From the NCBI GenBank assembly GCA_902564695.1, contig CACFCB010000003.1:25975-89974 (forward strand): a stretch of DNA of 64,000 nt, in the 5' to 3' direction. Under the pieces are notes generated by a model that saw nothing but the letters and a program-made list of their open reading frames with translations, had not been told where the DNA came from and did no database searches. Of this stretch, positions 1 to 8,485 are shown one piece after another. A program made the position numbers and the translations under genes. Numbering within the stretch: the first letter of the stretch is position 1; every line of letters starts with the position of its first letter. The stretch comes from an uncultured Prochlorococcus sp. Its GTDB lineage: Bacteria > Cyanobacteriota > Cyanobacteriia > PCC-6307 > Cyanobiaceae.

Positions 1-619
1 CAGTTTCAAGATAAGTATAACCATAGTCTTCTTTATACTTTTTATATGCAACTGGTGTAGAAATTTGTATTGAAGGATCTTTAACCAAAATCACACCCAA
101 CTGATACTGATTACACTTTAATTTTTCTAAAACCTCTCCTCTACCAAAACATAATTGCCTTCCTCCTGATATACAAAAAGGTATATCTGATCCAATATCC
201 TTAGATATAATCTCTAATTCATTAATCTCAAGATTTAGATTCCATAGTTTATTTAAACCAACCATAGTAGCTGCTGCATCAGTTGAACCTCCTGCTAAAC
301 CTGCTCCAATAGGAATGTTTTTTTCTAGTTCTATAGCAACGCCTAATTCTGGCTTATTTACCTTATTCCTTAGTAACTTTGCAGCTTTTATTATTAGATT
401 ATCATCACCATTACTAATCTGTTGATTATTTGATTTAAGAGTAATATTATTATTTAATGTTTTGAACATTTTCAATTGATCGCTTAAACTAATACTTTGC
501 ATTACCATTGCTAACTCGTGGAAACCGTCGTTTCTTATACCTAAAACCTCTAAATGCAAATTAATTTTTGCATTTGCTATCGCAATAATAAAATTATCAT
601 TTGCATTGGAAGGAACCAT
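1..619 (-). CDS. ispE: 4-diphosphocytidyl-2-C-methyl-D-erythritol kinase IspE (3' part cut off by window edge)
   Basis: Reading the minus strand from an ATG at 617-619 gives an open frame that runs off the left edge. It contains an early AKINLHLEVLG stretch and the GHMP-kinase ATP loop GAGLAGGSTDAA, both typical of IspE. The enzyme phosphorylates CDP-methylerythritol in the MEP isoprenoid pathway, which feeds carotenoids, the phytol tail of chlorophyll and quinones. The start overlaps the end of the upstream gene rsmA by 23 bases, so the two are probably co-transcribed and perhaps translationally coupled. The C-terminal part lies outside the window. The family call is firm; the exact start is a choice, made because the next in-frame residues already match the family. 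Confidence 0.9.
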   Translation of the reverse strand, partial: MVPSNANDNFIIAIANAKINLHLEVLGIRNDGFHELAMVMQSISLSDQLKMFKTLNNNITLKSNNQQISNGDDNLIIKAAKLLRNKVNKPELGVAIELEKNIPIGAGLAGGSTDAAATMVGLNKLWNLNLEINELEIISKDIGSDIPFCISGGRQLCFGRGEVLEKLKCNQYQLGVILVKDPSIQISTPVAYKKYKEDYGYTYLET

Positions 620-1475
620 TTTCATAAAAACAAGATTCTTTTAAAGCTTTTGCCAAAGCAAACCAATTGGAAGGTGAAATTTCCTGTGGTCTTTGATCAA
701 GACTAATACCTCTGAAGGCAAAAAATTCTTTTATCTGATCGTTTGAAGTTACAAAACTTCCAATAGTATTTCTCAATTTTTTTCTTCTTCCTGAAAAAGC
801 AAGTTTTAAAAGTTTCTCCAAAAAAACCCCTATCTCATAAAAATCAGGATTAATTGATAGGAAAGGCTTAATTAAGATGACTTTAGAATCTACCTTCGGT
901 GAGGGTTGAAAACACTTAGGAGGGACATCGCATACATCAATACATTTTGCTAAAAGCTGAATTCTTACGGTTAAAGCACTAAAATTTCTGTTTCCAGGAA
1001 TAGCTAGAATTCTTTCAGCAACTTCTTTTTGCATAAGTAAAACTAAAGTTTCAAATCTCATTTCAGGTGCTTTGCCTAATTCACCAATCAACTTTTTTAA
1101 TAATGGACCTGTGATGTTATATGGGATATTAGCCACGACTTTATTAATAATCAGTCCATTTTCAGCCTCCAACGGAACAGATAAAACATCTCCCTCTTTC
1201 AAGCTAAATTTATTTTTATGACTAAATCGTTTTTTCAACCCATGGACTAAATCTCTATCAAGTTCAATTCCTTGAATAAATCTTGCTTGGGATTCAATTA
1301 ATTTTTCTGTTAAAGCTCCTTTCCCAGGACCAACTTCTAATACACAATCATCAGAACTCAATTCAGCAGCTTTTGTAATTTTATCAAGGACCCATTGATC
1401 TTTTAACCAATGTTGGCCAAAGCGTTTCCTAGGAATATGTCTAAAATCGTTCAAAATACTTTTACTTAATTTCAT
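597..1475 (-). CDS. rsmA: 16S rRNA dimethyladenosine transferase RsmA (KsgA)
   Basis: This 292-residue protein has the usual length for the enzyme that dimethylates two adjacent adenines in the 3'-terminal hairpin of 16S rRNA. An N-terminal FGQHWL segment is followed by the SAM-binding loop EVGPGKG near residues 47-53 and the catalytic NIPYN motif at residues 116-120. The C-terminal third carries the helical RNA-binding region, with SGRRKKLRNT as a recognisable landmark. It is the first gene of a minus-strand pair with ispE, an arrangement common in cyanobacteria. About 105 bases separate it from a divergently transcribed gene. Confidence 0.96.
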   Translation of the reverse strand: MKLSKSILNDFRHIPRKRFGQHWLKDQWVLDKITKAAELSSDDCVLEVGPGKGALTEKLIESQARFIQGIELDRDLVHGLKKRFSHKNKFSLKEGDVLSVPLEAENGLIINKVVANIPYNITGPLLKKLIGELGKAPEMRFETLVLLMQKEVAERILAIPGNRNFSALTVRIQLLAKCIDVCDVPPKCFQPSPKVDSKVILIKPFLSINPDFYEIGVFLEKLLKLAFSGRRKKLRNTIGSFVTSNDQIKEFFAFRGISLDQRPQEISPSNWFALAKALKESCFYENGSFQCK

Positions 1476-1580
1476 AATATCAAAACTAGATTAGAAACAA
1501 TTACATATTTCACTCAAATAAAACTAATTTATTTAAAATATACTCATAAAAAGTTCTTCAATCAATATAGCTTTACTAAA

Positions 1581-1946
1581 ATGACTTTTGACAGCCATAG
1601 CCTTGAACGTCTAAAAGAACTTGGGCGCAAACTTCCTAAAGAGATTTCACAATCTCAACCCAAGAAATCAAGAAATTCAAAAGAAAAACAAAAAGCAAAG
1701 TTACACCCAGTCGAGATCGAAAACAATCCTGACAAACTATTTAGAGAATTGATGGATGTTAGCACTGATGGAAATGTACCTCCTCATTTATTAGATCGAC
1801 TAAAACAACTTGAGTCTAAGAATAATCAAAATCTAACCAATTTGGATGAACTCAAAAATGATGATTCAAAGAGCAAGACATCTAATACATCAATAAACCT
1901 TTATACCCAATTTAAGCAACTTCTACTCGAAGACGATCCTCATTAA
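1581..1946 (+). CDS. conserved small hydrophilic protein, cyanobacterial
   Basis: This 121-residue protein is highly charged and probably soluble. It starts with a segment rich in Leu and Lys (LERLKELGRKLPKE), continues through a Lys/Ser-rich linker, and has a central predicted helix (PDKLFRELMDVSTDG, then PPHLLDRLKQLE). No signal peptide, membrane segment or catalytic motif is visible. It ends 17 bases before rlmH on the same strand and may be co-transcribed with it. I have an impression of similar proteins in marine picocyanobacteria but cannot name a function. Confidence 0.75.
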   Translation: MTFDSHSLERLKELGRKLPKEISQSQPKKSRNSKEKQKAKLHPVEIENNPDKLFRELMDVSTDGNVPPHLLDRLKQLESKNNQNLTNLDELKNDDSKSKTSNTSINLYTQFKQLLLEDDPH

Positions 1947-1963
1947 TTAAATATTTATTTTCA

Positions 1964-2401
1964 ATGATAAACATTTCACAATATAAAATTATTGCAATCG
2001 GAAAAATTAAAAAAAAATGGATTCAATCAGGTATAGAAATATATTTAAAGAGATTACCTGGTTTAAAAATTATTGAGATCAAAGACAGTAATAAAATTAA
2101 AGAAGGTTTGGCTATTAAAGAAATAATAAAAAAAAATGAACTGTTAATAACACTCAACGAAAATGGACAATCTTATTCCTCAATTGAATTATCCAAAAAA
2201 CTCCAAAATCACCAGCATCAAAATATAAGCTTTGCAATTGGAGGTTCAACGGGGCTTAGCTCAGCACTAAACAATGCCGCCTCTTGGCAATTAAGTCTTT
2301 CACCACTAACCTTTCCGCATGAACTTGCACGACTAATTTTAATAGAACAACTCTATCGCGCAAAAATGATTGCCGAAGGAAGTCCATATCACAAAGACTA
2401 A
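1964..2401 (+). CDS. rlmH: 23S rRNA (pseudouridine1915-N3)-methyltransferase RlmH
   Basis: The 145-residue length and the C-terminal signature (EQLYRAKMIAEGSPYHKD) are those of the SPOUT-fold methyltransferase RlmH, which modifies pseudouridine 1915 in helix 69 of 23S rRNA. The SAM-binding knot is seen as FAIGGSTGLSS near residues 90-100, and the N-terminus has the family's early Ile/Gly/Lys pattern. The stop codon is immediately followed by a perfect hairpin at 2402-2449, so transcription may end there. The protein tail matches the family to its last residues, so the gene is intact. Confidence 0.95.
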   Translation: MINISQYKIIAIGKIKKKWIQSGIEIYLKRLPGLKIIEIKDSNKIKEGLAIKEIIKKNELLITLNENGQSYSSIELSKKLQNHQHQNISFAIGGSTGLSSALNNAASWQLSLSPLTFPHELARLILIEQLYRAKMIAEGSPYHKD

Positions 2402-2449
2402 CTAACACAAACAATATTAGTTCAAATGTACTAATATTGTTTGTGTTAG
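2402..2449. repeat. perfect 20-bp inverted repeat (hairpin) between rlmH and umuD
   Basis: Bases 2402-2421 are exactly complementary to 2430-2449, leaving an 8-base loop. The stem is AT-rich and no T-tract follows it, so it is not a classical intrinsic terminator, although it could still stop rlmH transcription. It ends 13 bases before the umuD start and would therefore lie in or next to the umuD promoter or 5' leader. The loop and its flanking stem bases contain a LexA-like site, annotated separately. Confidence 0.85.
2419..2432 (+). promoter_or_regulatory. candidate cyanobacterial-type LexA box upstream of umuDC
   Basis: The sequence AGTTCAAATGTACT differs at one base from the cyanobacterial LexA consensus as I remember it (RGTAC-N3-DGTWCB; the fourth base is T instead of A). 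It lies 30 bases upstream of the umuD start, at the centre of the perfect hairpin. UmuD and UmuC are classical SOS genes, so a LexA operator here makes biological sense. The match is by eye, and no promoter has been mapped. Confidence 0.55.
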
Positions 2450-2462
2450 CTTAGTACGGGTA

Positions 2463-2909
2463 ATGAGTTTAAAGAGTTCGCGCTCTTCTCCTGAAGAAAA
2501 GCCCTCGCAATTATTGATTCCATTAGCAGAAGAAAAAATTGCGGCAGGTTTTCCTTCCCCCGCGGAAGACTATATAGAGCTAGGTGTCGACCTTAATAAA
2601 TACTTGATCAAAAATCCAATTAGTACATTCTTCCTACGCGTTAGTGGTAATTCAATGAATAAAGCAGGAATTTATAATAATGATTTATTAATCATAGATC
2701 GAAGTATAAATCCAAATCCTGGACATATTGTTGTTGCTATCTTAGATGGAGAATTCACATTAAAAAGATTAATTAAAGAACAAGATAAATATTATCTAAA
2801 AGCAGATAAAGAAAACTACCCAACTATCAATTTAAATGAATATATAGATATCCAAATTTGGGGAGTCGCAATTTATTCAATACATGAATTAAAAAAATCA
2901 AATATATGA
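2463..2909 (+). CDS. umuD: UmuD-like S24 autoprotease, subunit of Pol V
   Basis: This 148-residue protein resembles UmuD over its length. The cleavage region is recognisable as AAGFPSPAEDY, which places the predicted self-cleavage between Ala28 and Gly29. The catalytic dyad is Ser64 (in SGNSM) and Lys101 (in GEFTLKRL). By family knowledge, RecA-ssDNA filaments trigger self-cleavage and the shortened form joins UmuC as translesion polymerase V. The gene overlaps umuC by four bases (ATGA), indicating translational coupling. No N-terminal DNA-binding domain is present, which separates it from LexA itself. Confidence 0.93.
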   Translation: MSLKSSRSSPEEKPSQLLIPLAEEKIAAGFPSPAEDYIELGVDLNKYLIKNPISTFFLRVSGNSMNKAGIYNNDLLIIDRSINPNPGHIVVAILDGEFTLKRLIKEQDKYYLKADKENYPTINLNEYIDIQIWGVAIYSIHELKKSNI

Positions 2910-4189
2910 TTATGTCGAAAGCAATAATACAAATAGATGCTAATAATTTCTACGCATCATGTGAACAAATGATCGATCCTTCAATAAAAGGTAAAGGGTT
3001 AGTAATTCTTTCAAATAATGACGGGTGCATAATCGCAAGGAACTCTGAGGCGAGAAAGATGGGTATCCCGATGGGAAAACCTTATTTCAAGTTAAAAAAT
3101 AAGCTCAATCAATTAAATATAAATGTAAGAAGCTCTAATTACGAGCTTTACGGTGATATAAGCAACCGACTAATGCAGCTATTAAGAAAAAATTGTGAAG
3201 AGCTAGAAATCTATTCAATAGATGAAGCATTTGCCACTATAAAACGACCAAGCAATAAATACCTATATCAATGGGGTAGCGAGTTAAGAGGTTTGATTTA
3301 TCAAAATATAGGTATACCAATATCAATTGGGATTGGAGATACAAAAGTTCAGTCTAAAATTGCTAATCATATAGCAAAAAAAATCAAGAAGAACTCAGGC
3401 TTATTTGATATATCTATTATCGAAAATAAAGATTATTTTCTTAGTCAAATTAGAATAGATGAAGTTTGGGGAGTAGGAAAAAGAATGTCAGAATGGTTAA
3501 GAATAAGAGGTATACATAATGCTAAAGATTTAAGAAACATGTCTAGCATGAAACTTAGAGAAAAATATGGGATAGTTGGTATAAGAATACAAAGAGAATT
3601 AAATGGTGAGAAATGTATTCCACTGCAAGTAAAACAACCAGATAGAAAAGAAATATGCATAAGTAGAAGTTTTGGATATCCAATAGATAGTCTGGCTGAG
3701 CTTAAAAAAGCAATAGCTAAATTTGTAATTAGTGGAAGTCAAAAACTTAGAAAATATAATCAATCAACCTCAATGATCACAATATTTACTAATACTAGTC
3801 ATTATTCAGAAGGTTTTTTCAAAAGTGAAGCGAAGGCAAAGTTAGAGATACCAAGTGATGACACAATAACTATACTTAAACCATGTCTAGAATTAACTAA
3901 TAAAATATTCAAGCCCTATAAAAAATTAATAAAGGCAGGAATTATAATGAGTAACCTTCAAAGCAAAAAATATCAACAAAATATTCTATTTAACATACAA
4001 GATGTCAAACAAGAAATAAAGAGAAACAAACTTAATAAAATAATTGATAGTATTAATACCAAGAATGGAAGAGAAACCTTGAACTGGTCATCATCTGTAC
4101 TTGATAAAGAGTGGAGTCCACGTCGAAATAAAATATCAACTTTTAAAACCACAAAGATAGAAAGTATTCCAATAATATTCGCTAATTAG
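2906..4189 (+). CDS. umuC: UmuC, Y-family translesion DNA polymerase V catalytic subunit
   Basis: This 427-residue protein has the Y-family polymerase core. Metal-binding aspartates are seen in IDANNFYAS at the N-terminus and in the palm motif SIDEAFA near residue 105. The finger signature NDGCIIARNSEARKMGIPMG and the helix-hairpin-helix region (VWGVGKRMSEWL) are typical of UmuC rather than DinB. The length matches E. coli UmuC. It performs error-prone bypass of DNA lesions once UmuD has been processed. It is the second gene of a two-gene operon with a possible LexA site upstream. The adopted start is the ATG in the ATGA overlap; an alternative ATG lies two codons downstream. Confidence 0.95.
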   Translation: MIMSKAIIQIDANNFYASCEQMIDPSIKGKGLVILSNNDGCIIARNSEARKMGIPMGKPYFKLKNKLNQLNINVRSSNYELYGDISNRLMQLLRKNCEELEIYSIDEAFATIKRPSNKYLYQWGSELRGLIYQNIGIPISIGIGDTKVQSKIANHIAKKIKKNSGLFDISIIENKDYFLSQIRIDEVWGVGKRMSEWLRIRGIHNAKDLRNMSSMKLREKYGIVGIRIQRELNGEKCIPLQVKQPDRKEICISRSFGYPIDSLAELKKAIAKFVISGSQKLRKYNQSTSMITIFTNTSHYSEGFFKSEAKAKLEIPSDDTITILKPCLELTNKIFKPYKKLIKAGIIMSNLQSKKYQQNILFNIQDVKQEIKRNKLNKIIDSINTKNGRETLNWSSSVLDKEWSPRRNKISTFKTTKIESIPIIFAN

Positions 4190-4283
4190 ATTAATAATTA
4201 AATATCAGGATTAAAAAATCTAAAATAATTTTTAAAAGATTTTATGATAACTTAGGAAATAATATTTTCAACTAAAAAAAGAA

Positions 4284-4748
4284 ATGGAATTTATACAGTT
4301 CCTAGATAAAATGGAAAAACAAATAATAAGATTAGTAGAAGAGGCTGGATATTCAACAGAAGAAAATAGCTCATTATGCTTGTTAAGCAAAGATTATGTA
4401 GGATTTATGAATAAAAAACAAAAAAAAATTATTATTTGTACTAAAAATGCAAAAGAAAAAGAAGGTTATAGGTTTCTAATTAAAAGAAATAATGAGGTTT
4501 TCGAAAGGACATCAATACATATAAAAAAAGCAGTAAGGCATGAGGCTGTTCATGTCGCTCAAGAATGTAATCAAGGGAAATTATTAGAAACTAACAAAGT
4601 ATTATCTATTAACAACTCAAAACTAAATGCTTTAAAAGGGTCGATAAAGATATCTGGAGAGAAAGAAAAGGAAAAAGAAATACAAGCATATATATTAGAA
4701 GATAATCCTAAATTAGTTTTAAAGGAATTAGAAAAATATTGTCTATAG
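4284..4748 (+). CDS. unknown 154-aa protein with HExxH-like motif
   Basis: I do not recognise this protein with certainty. It is hydrophilic and has no signal peptide or membrane segment. The most informative stretch is RHEAVHVAQE, in which His86-Glu87 and His90 form an HExxH pattern as in zinc metallopeptidases. A downstream third ligand is not obvious, although Glu residues follow. The Lys/Glu-rich C-terminus looks helical. It lies about 95 bases after umuC and converges on the next gene with a 2-base gap, so it could belong to the umuDC unit or be independent. Zinc binding is inference from the motif only. Confidence 0.7.
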   Translation: MEFIQFLDKMEKQIIRLVEEAGYSTEENSSLCLLSKDYVGFMNKKQKKIIICTKNAKEKEGYRFLIKRNNEVFERTSIHIKKAVRHEAVHVAQECNQGKLLETNKVLSINNSKLNALKGSIKISGEKEKEKEIQAYILEDNPKLVLKELEKYCL

Positions 4749-4750
4749 GA

Positions 4751-5050
4751 TTAATTATCTTGCAGTAATTGGAAAGCTTTTAATTTATTGCTATAGATTA
4801 AAAGCATATTTTGTTGCTCACAATAAATACCAGTATAAGCCTTAATTGTCTGAGAACTAACTAAAGCAGAACCACATGTCTCAAAAATTAAAACAGGTAA
4901 GGTTAGAGAAGATCCCTGCATTTTCTGAAGATCAAGCGCTTGTCGTACAGCTAACTGAGCTTTAGCTAGACCAATTTCACTTATAAAACTTGGCCATAAT
5001 TGATTAGATAATGAGCATTTTTCAAAGTTAAATAATGAAGAGTTTTTCAT
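4751..5050 (-). CDS. conserved small protein of unknown function downstream of dnaG
   Basis: This 99-residue protein follows dnaG by 18 bases on the same strand and is probably co-transcribed with it. It has an alpha/beta look: a helical first half with Ala/Leu-rich segments (LAKAQLAVRQALDLQ) and hydrophobic strand-like runs (LTLPVLIFETCG) in the second half. No signal peptide, metal motif or membrane helix is evident. I recall comparable short proteins in marine Synechococcus and Prochlorococcus but have no function to offer. Confidence 0.7.
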   Translation of the reverse strand: MKNSSLFNFEKCSLSNQLWPSFISEIGLAKAQLAVRQALDLQKMQGSSLTLPVLIFETCGSALVSSQTIKAYTGIYCEQQNMLLIYSNKLKAFQLLQDN

Positions 5051-5068
5051 TTTATATGACAGAAGAGT

Positions 5069-7096
5069 TTATTTGGCACATCGCTGCTGATCTAAATGTA
5101 AAATATGTTTTCTCTCAGCGTAGTAAAGCTGTTGAAAATTAATAGCATCATTATTTAACTCTTTAAACATGCTAATAACTCGTTCTTCCATATCAGATGA
5201 ATTAGAAGGATCGGAATTATCTTGAATAATAAGTGAAGCAATACAATTCTCCAAAGTTTGTAATCGTTGAGAACTCCATGCTTCAATAAGATGTCTACAT
5301 CGCTTTATTGATTTTTGTTTTTCAAGTACAGCCAAAGCACCTCGAATCTCTGACTTAGGTTCACATAAAGTAGCAAGCCTTAGCTCACTAGCCTCAATCA
5401 AAGGTGTAAGTTTAGGTAAATATTCATTATTATTGGTCGAAAAATAATCTAACAAGCTATTTGTTAAATCAATTTTTATTAAAACATCACTTAAATCAGA
5501 ACCACGATTTATATCTTCAATAATTTTAGAACCGCAAATATTTTCCTCTATATTACATATAGTAGACCAAATCACACGATGATGGTTTATCGCAAAGTCA
5601 TCTAAATCCCTCAGACGAAGTTCTTTACGAATAAAAGATCTATAATTAGAAAGATGTATATAAATAAACAAGATATCCGCTTCACTTCTTTCTCTAAGGC
5701 TTAATTCCTGTGGTTTTTCATATTTTTTAGATCGACCATGCCATCTTTGACCACTAATTTGATTGCGTAAATCTTCCTCAAGTTGAAGAGCAAACCTTCC
5801 TTGTCCTCCACTAAGACGATGAGCAACTTTCTGAAGATAATGAGTTCTTATTGCTGTTTGAGGTAATTTTCCAAGAAGGCTTACTAAGTTAGTAACAGCT
5901 AATTGAAATTGTTCAGACTTAGTTAAATCTAAATCTTTTAATGATTGCTCTATTTGCCAATCCATCCAAAGGGGAGATTTTTCCGCTAATACTTCATATT
6001 CAGAAGGAGAATTATCACTAAGAAATTCATCTGGATCTTTACCAGATGGTAATTGAAGAACTCTTAAATCTAATTGGCCTTGAATTGCTAAATTTTCAAC
6101 CTCACTGATAGCACGATTAGCTGCTCGAATCCCTGCACTATCAGAATCAAAGTTTAAAAGAATTTTCTTACTATCGGTAGAACGAGAAAGAAGAGTAATT
6201 TGACTCCGACTCAAAGCTGTTCCTAAAGATGCAACAACATTTGTAATACCTGCATCATGGAGAGCCATAACATCAAAATAACCTTCTACAACAACTGCAT
6301 AATCTTTTTTTCTTATTGATAAGGCTGATTTATCCAAACCAAAAAGATTTTTACCTTTTTCAAAAATTTCAGTTTCTGGTGAATTTAAATATTTAGGCTC
6401 GGAACCATCAAGACTTCTTCCACCAAAGCCAATAACTCTTTTTTGTCTATCGTGAATTGGAACAATAATACGGTTTCTAAATCTGTCATAAAAACCATTC
6501 CCACCTTTTCGTGGAACTATAAGCCCAGCAGATTCAAGTAATTCAATACTGACTTTTTCTATATCCAAAAAATATGTAAGCAACGAATCCCAATTATCTG
6601 GAGCATATCCAAGTTCAAAGTTAATTAAAGTACCCTCGCTTAAATGACGTTTTTCCTTTAAATAATTAAGAGCATTTTCTCCACATGAAGAATTTAATTG
6701 ATTACGAAACCATCCTGTCGCTAATTTTAAAACTCTATAAAGTGAGTCTCTACGAGAGAGTTGTTGCTTAATTCGTTCTTGTTGAGGTCCCTCAACTGTG
6801 TCAATGGGTACTTGATATTTTTTTGCTAATTCAAGAACGACATCACTAAAGCTTTGTCGTTGAAACTCCATTAAAAACTTTATCGCATTACCACCAGCAC
6901 CGCATGAGAAACAATAGTAAAATTGCTTGCCAGGAATTACTGACATTGATGGCTTGCTATCATCATGAAAAGGGCATATTCCAACATATTCTTTACCTTT
7001 TTTCTTTAAGACAACATGTTCACCAACAACATCAACTATGTCCACACGCTCTTTAACAGATTCTATTGTTTTTGGATGTAGTCGAACTGAAGCCAT
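5069..7096 (-). CDS. dnaG: DNA primase DnaG
   Basis: This 675-residue protein synthesises RNA primers for replication. The N-terminal CHC2 zinc finger is complete (Cys41, His44, Cys62, Cys65). The TOPRIM core contains the VVEGYFDVMAL motif and a later acidic DSDSAG motif. The C-terminal third is divergent and Leu-rich, as expected for the DnaB-interaction domain. The length is at the upper end of the usual range, as in other cyanobacteria. It is divergent from an EamA transporter gene across about 48 bases and heads a minus-strand pair with the 99-residue gene. Confidence 0.97.
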   Translation of the reverse strand: MASVRLHPKTIESVKERVDIVDVVGEHVVLKKKGKEYVGICPFHDDSKPSMSVIPGKQFYYCFSCGAGGNAIKFLMEFQRQSFSDVVLELAKKYQVPIDTVEGPQQERIKQQLSRRDSLYRVLKLATGWFRNQLNSSCGENALNYLKEKRHLSEGTLINFELGYAPDNWDSLLTYFLDIEKVSIELLESAGLIVPRKGGNGFYDRFRNRIIVPIHDRQKRVIGFGGRSLDGSEPKYLNSPETEIFEKGKNLFGLDKSALSIRKKDYAVVVEGYFDVMALHDAGITNVVASLGTALSRSQITLLSRSTDSKKILLNFDSDSAGIRAANRAISEVENLAIQGQLDLRVLQLPSGKDPDEFLSDNSPSEYEVLAEKSPLWMDWQIEQSLKDLDLTKSEQFQLAVTNLVSLLGKLPQTAIRTHYLQKVAHRLSGGQGRFALQLEEDLRNQISGQRWHGRSKKYEKPQELSLRERSEADILFIYIHLSNYRSFIRKELRLRDLDDFAINHHRVIWSTICNIEENICGSKIIEDINRGSDLSDVLIKIDLTNSLLDYFSTNNNEYLPKLTPLIEASELRLATLCEPKSEIRGALAVLEKQKSIKRCRHLIEAWSSQRLQTLENCIASLIIQDNSDPSNSSDMEERVISMFKELNNDAINFQQLYYAERKHILHLDQQRCAK

Positions 7097-7144
7097 GTGA
7101 TAATTTTAAATGATAAAAATTTATTTAGTTAAGAGATTTAGAAA

Positions 7145-8047
7145 TTGAGAAAAAAAAATTTTATAGAGTATTTAAAAAAGGATGAAAATTTAGAGGGATT
7201 CAAATATTTGATAGTTAGTGGATTAGCGTTTAGCCTTATGAGTGTATGTGTAAAAGCAATTGGAGAAAGGATACCGATTTCAGAATTAGTTTTTGCTAGA
7301 GCAACAATAAGTATAATAATTACAAGATATATGATATTTAAACATAATGTTAATCCTTGGGGACATCAAAGAAAATTATTACTTTTAAGAGGAATACTCG
7401 GCACTGGAGCTCTATTTTGTATCTTTAAATCTCTTACAATTCTACCTATAGCCACAGCAACTATAATACAATATACATACCCAACTTTTACTGTAATTTG
7501 TGCATATATTATACTTAAAGAATACATATTCAAGAGAATAATCCTATCAATATTAATCGGTTGGATTGGCATTATTTTAGTAACTCAACCAGAGTTTAAC
7601 TTAGACACTAATAATTTAAAAACCATTTTTTCATTATCAATTGCAATACTCGGAGCTTTAATGACATCATTAGCTTATATATGTGTAAGAAAACTATCGT
7701 CCAAAGAACATCCACTAGTGATAATCTACTACTTTCCATTAGTATCAATTCCTTTATCATTACCATTCATTATTAAGGATTTTGTACTACCGATAGGTAT
7801 TGATTGGTTATGGATATTAGGGATAGGTATTTTCACACAAGTTGGACAAATATTTATTACTGAGGGTTTAAGACTCATTCCAGCGGGACAAGCAACCTCA
7901 TTGAATTATTCACAAGTTATCTTTGCCAGTTTATGGGGGACATTGATTTTCAATGAAAACATAACAAATTCAATTTATTTAGGTGGTCTATGCGTACTAA
8001 TATCTACTATTATAAGTATGAGTGCATCAAAAAGTTTACAAGCTTAA
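7145..8047 (+). CDS. EamA/DMT-superfamily membrane transporter
   Basis: This 300-residue protein has about ten hydrophobic segments in two repeats, the hallmark of drug/metabolite transporters with two EamA domains. The first repeat contains FARATISIIIT and the second SLNYSQVIFASLWGTLIF, a typical C-terminal EamA stretch. The substrate is not predictable. The start is a TTG at 7145, because an in-frame TAG lies two codons upstream and the next ATG would remove the first membrane helix. It is followed by a small exported protein after nine bases. Confidence 0.88.
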   Translation: MRKKNFIEYLKKDENLEGFKYLIVSGLAFSLMSVCVKAIGERIPISELVFARATISIIITRYMIFKHNVNPWGHQRKLLLLRGILGTGALFCIFKSLTILPIATATIIQYTYPTFTVICAYIILKEYIFKRIILSILIGWIGIILVTQPEFNLDTNNLKTIFSLSIAILGALMTSLAYICVRKLSSKEHPLVIIYYFPLVSIPLSLPFIIKDFVLPIGIDWLWILGIGIFTQVGQIFITEGLRLIPAGQATSLNYSQVIFASLWGTLIFNENITNSIYLGGLCVLISTIISMSASKSLQA

Positions 8048-8056
8048 ATTCTGAAT

Positions 8057-8443
8057 ATGAAATTGAAGTCTGTTCTTTTTTCAATCATCATAATTTGCAC
8101 TGGATCAACAACGATTCTTGCAGATGAATATCAAAGAGGCTTTTCTTCTACTAAAACTTGTACAAGAAATGAATATAGAGAAGAATATATACCTGGGACA
8201 AGAAAAGATCCTGGTTATGTAAAAAAATGGGAAGAGACTGTAGAAGTTCCTTGCCCAGGTGTTGAATCAAAAAACTATAAGCAGGAATTCGACAACAATG
8301 ATTGTTCTGAAGGAACTATTGCTGGTGGAATTTTAGGCGGAGGATTGGCCACCGCAATATCACGAGGCAAAGATCGATGGTGGGCAATACCTGCCGGTGT
8401 AGTTGGTGGATCAATGGTTGGATGTCAAATTGACGGTGGTTAA
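8057..8443 (+). CDS. small exported protein with glycine-rich membrane-like segment
   Basis: This 128-residue protein starts with a clear signal peptide: a basic start, a hydrophobic run (VLFSIIIICTG) and a likely cleavage after ILA. The mature part has four or more cysteines, a charged Tyr-rich middle, and a Gly-rich stretch (GTIAGGILGGGLATAIS, later PAGVVGGSMVG). That stretch resembles glycine-zipper segments of small envelope proteins. It follows the EamA gene by nine bases and probably shares its transcript. No function can be assigned; periplasmic or envelope location is inferred. Confidence 0.8.
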   Translation: MKLKSVLFSIIIICTGSTTILADEYQRGFSSTKTCTRNEYREEYIPGTRKDPGYVKKWEETVEVPCPGVESKNYKQEFDNNDCSEGTIAGGILGGGLATAISRGKDRWWAIPAGVVGGSMVGCQIDGG

Positions 8444-8485
8444 ATAATTTTTATTGTTAAATTATTTCAACTAAATTCTTATATA

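Noticed and set aside
2448..2462. Second LexA-like half site (TTAGTACGGG) before umuD
   Set aside because: Only one half matches, and the second half site is missing.
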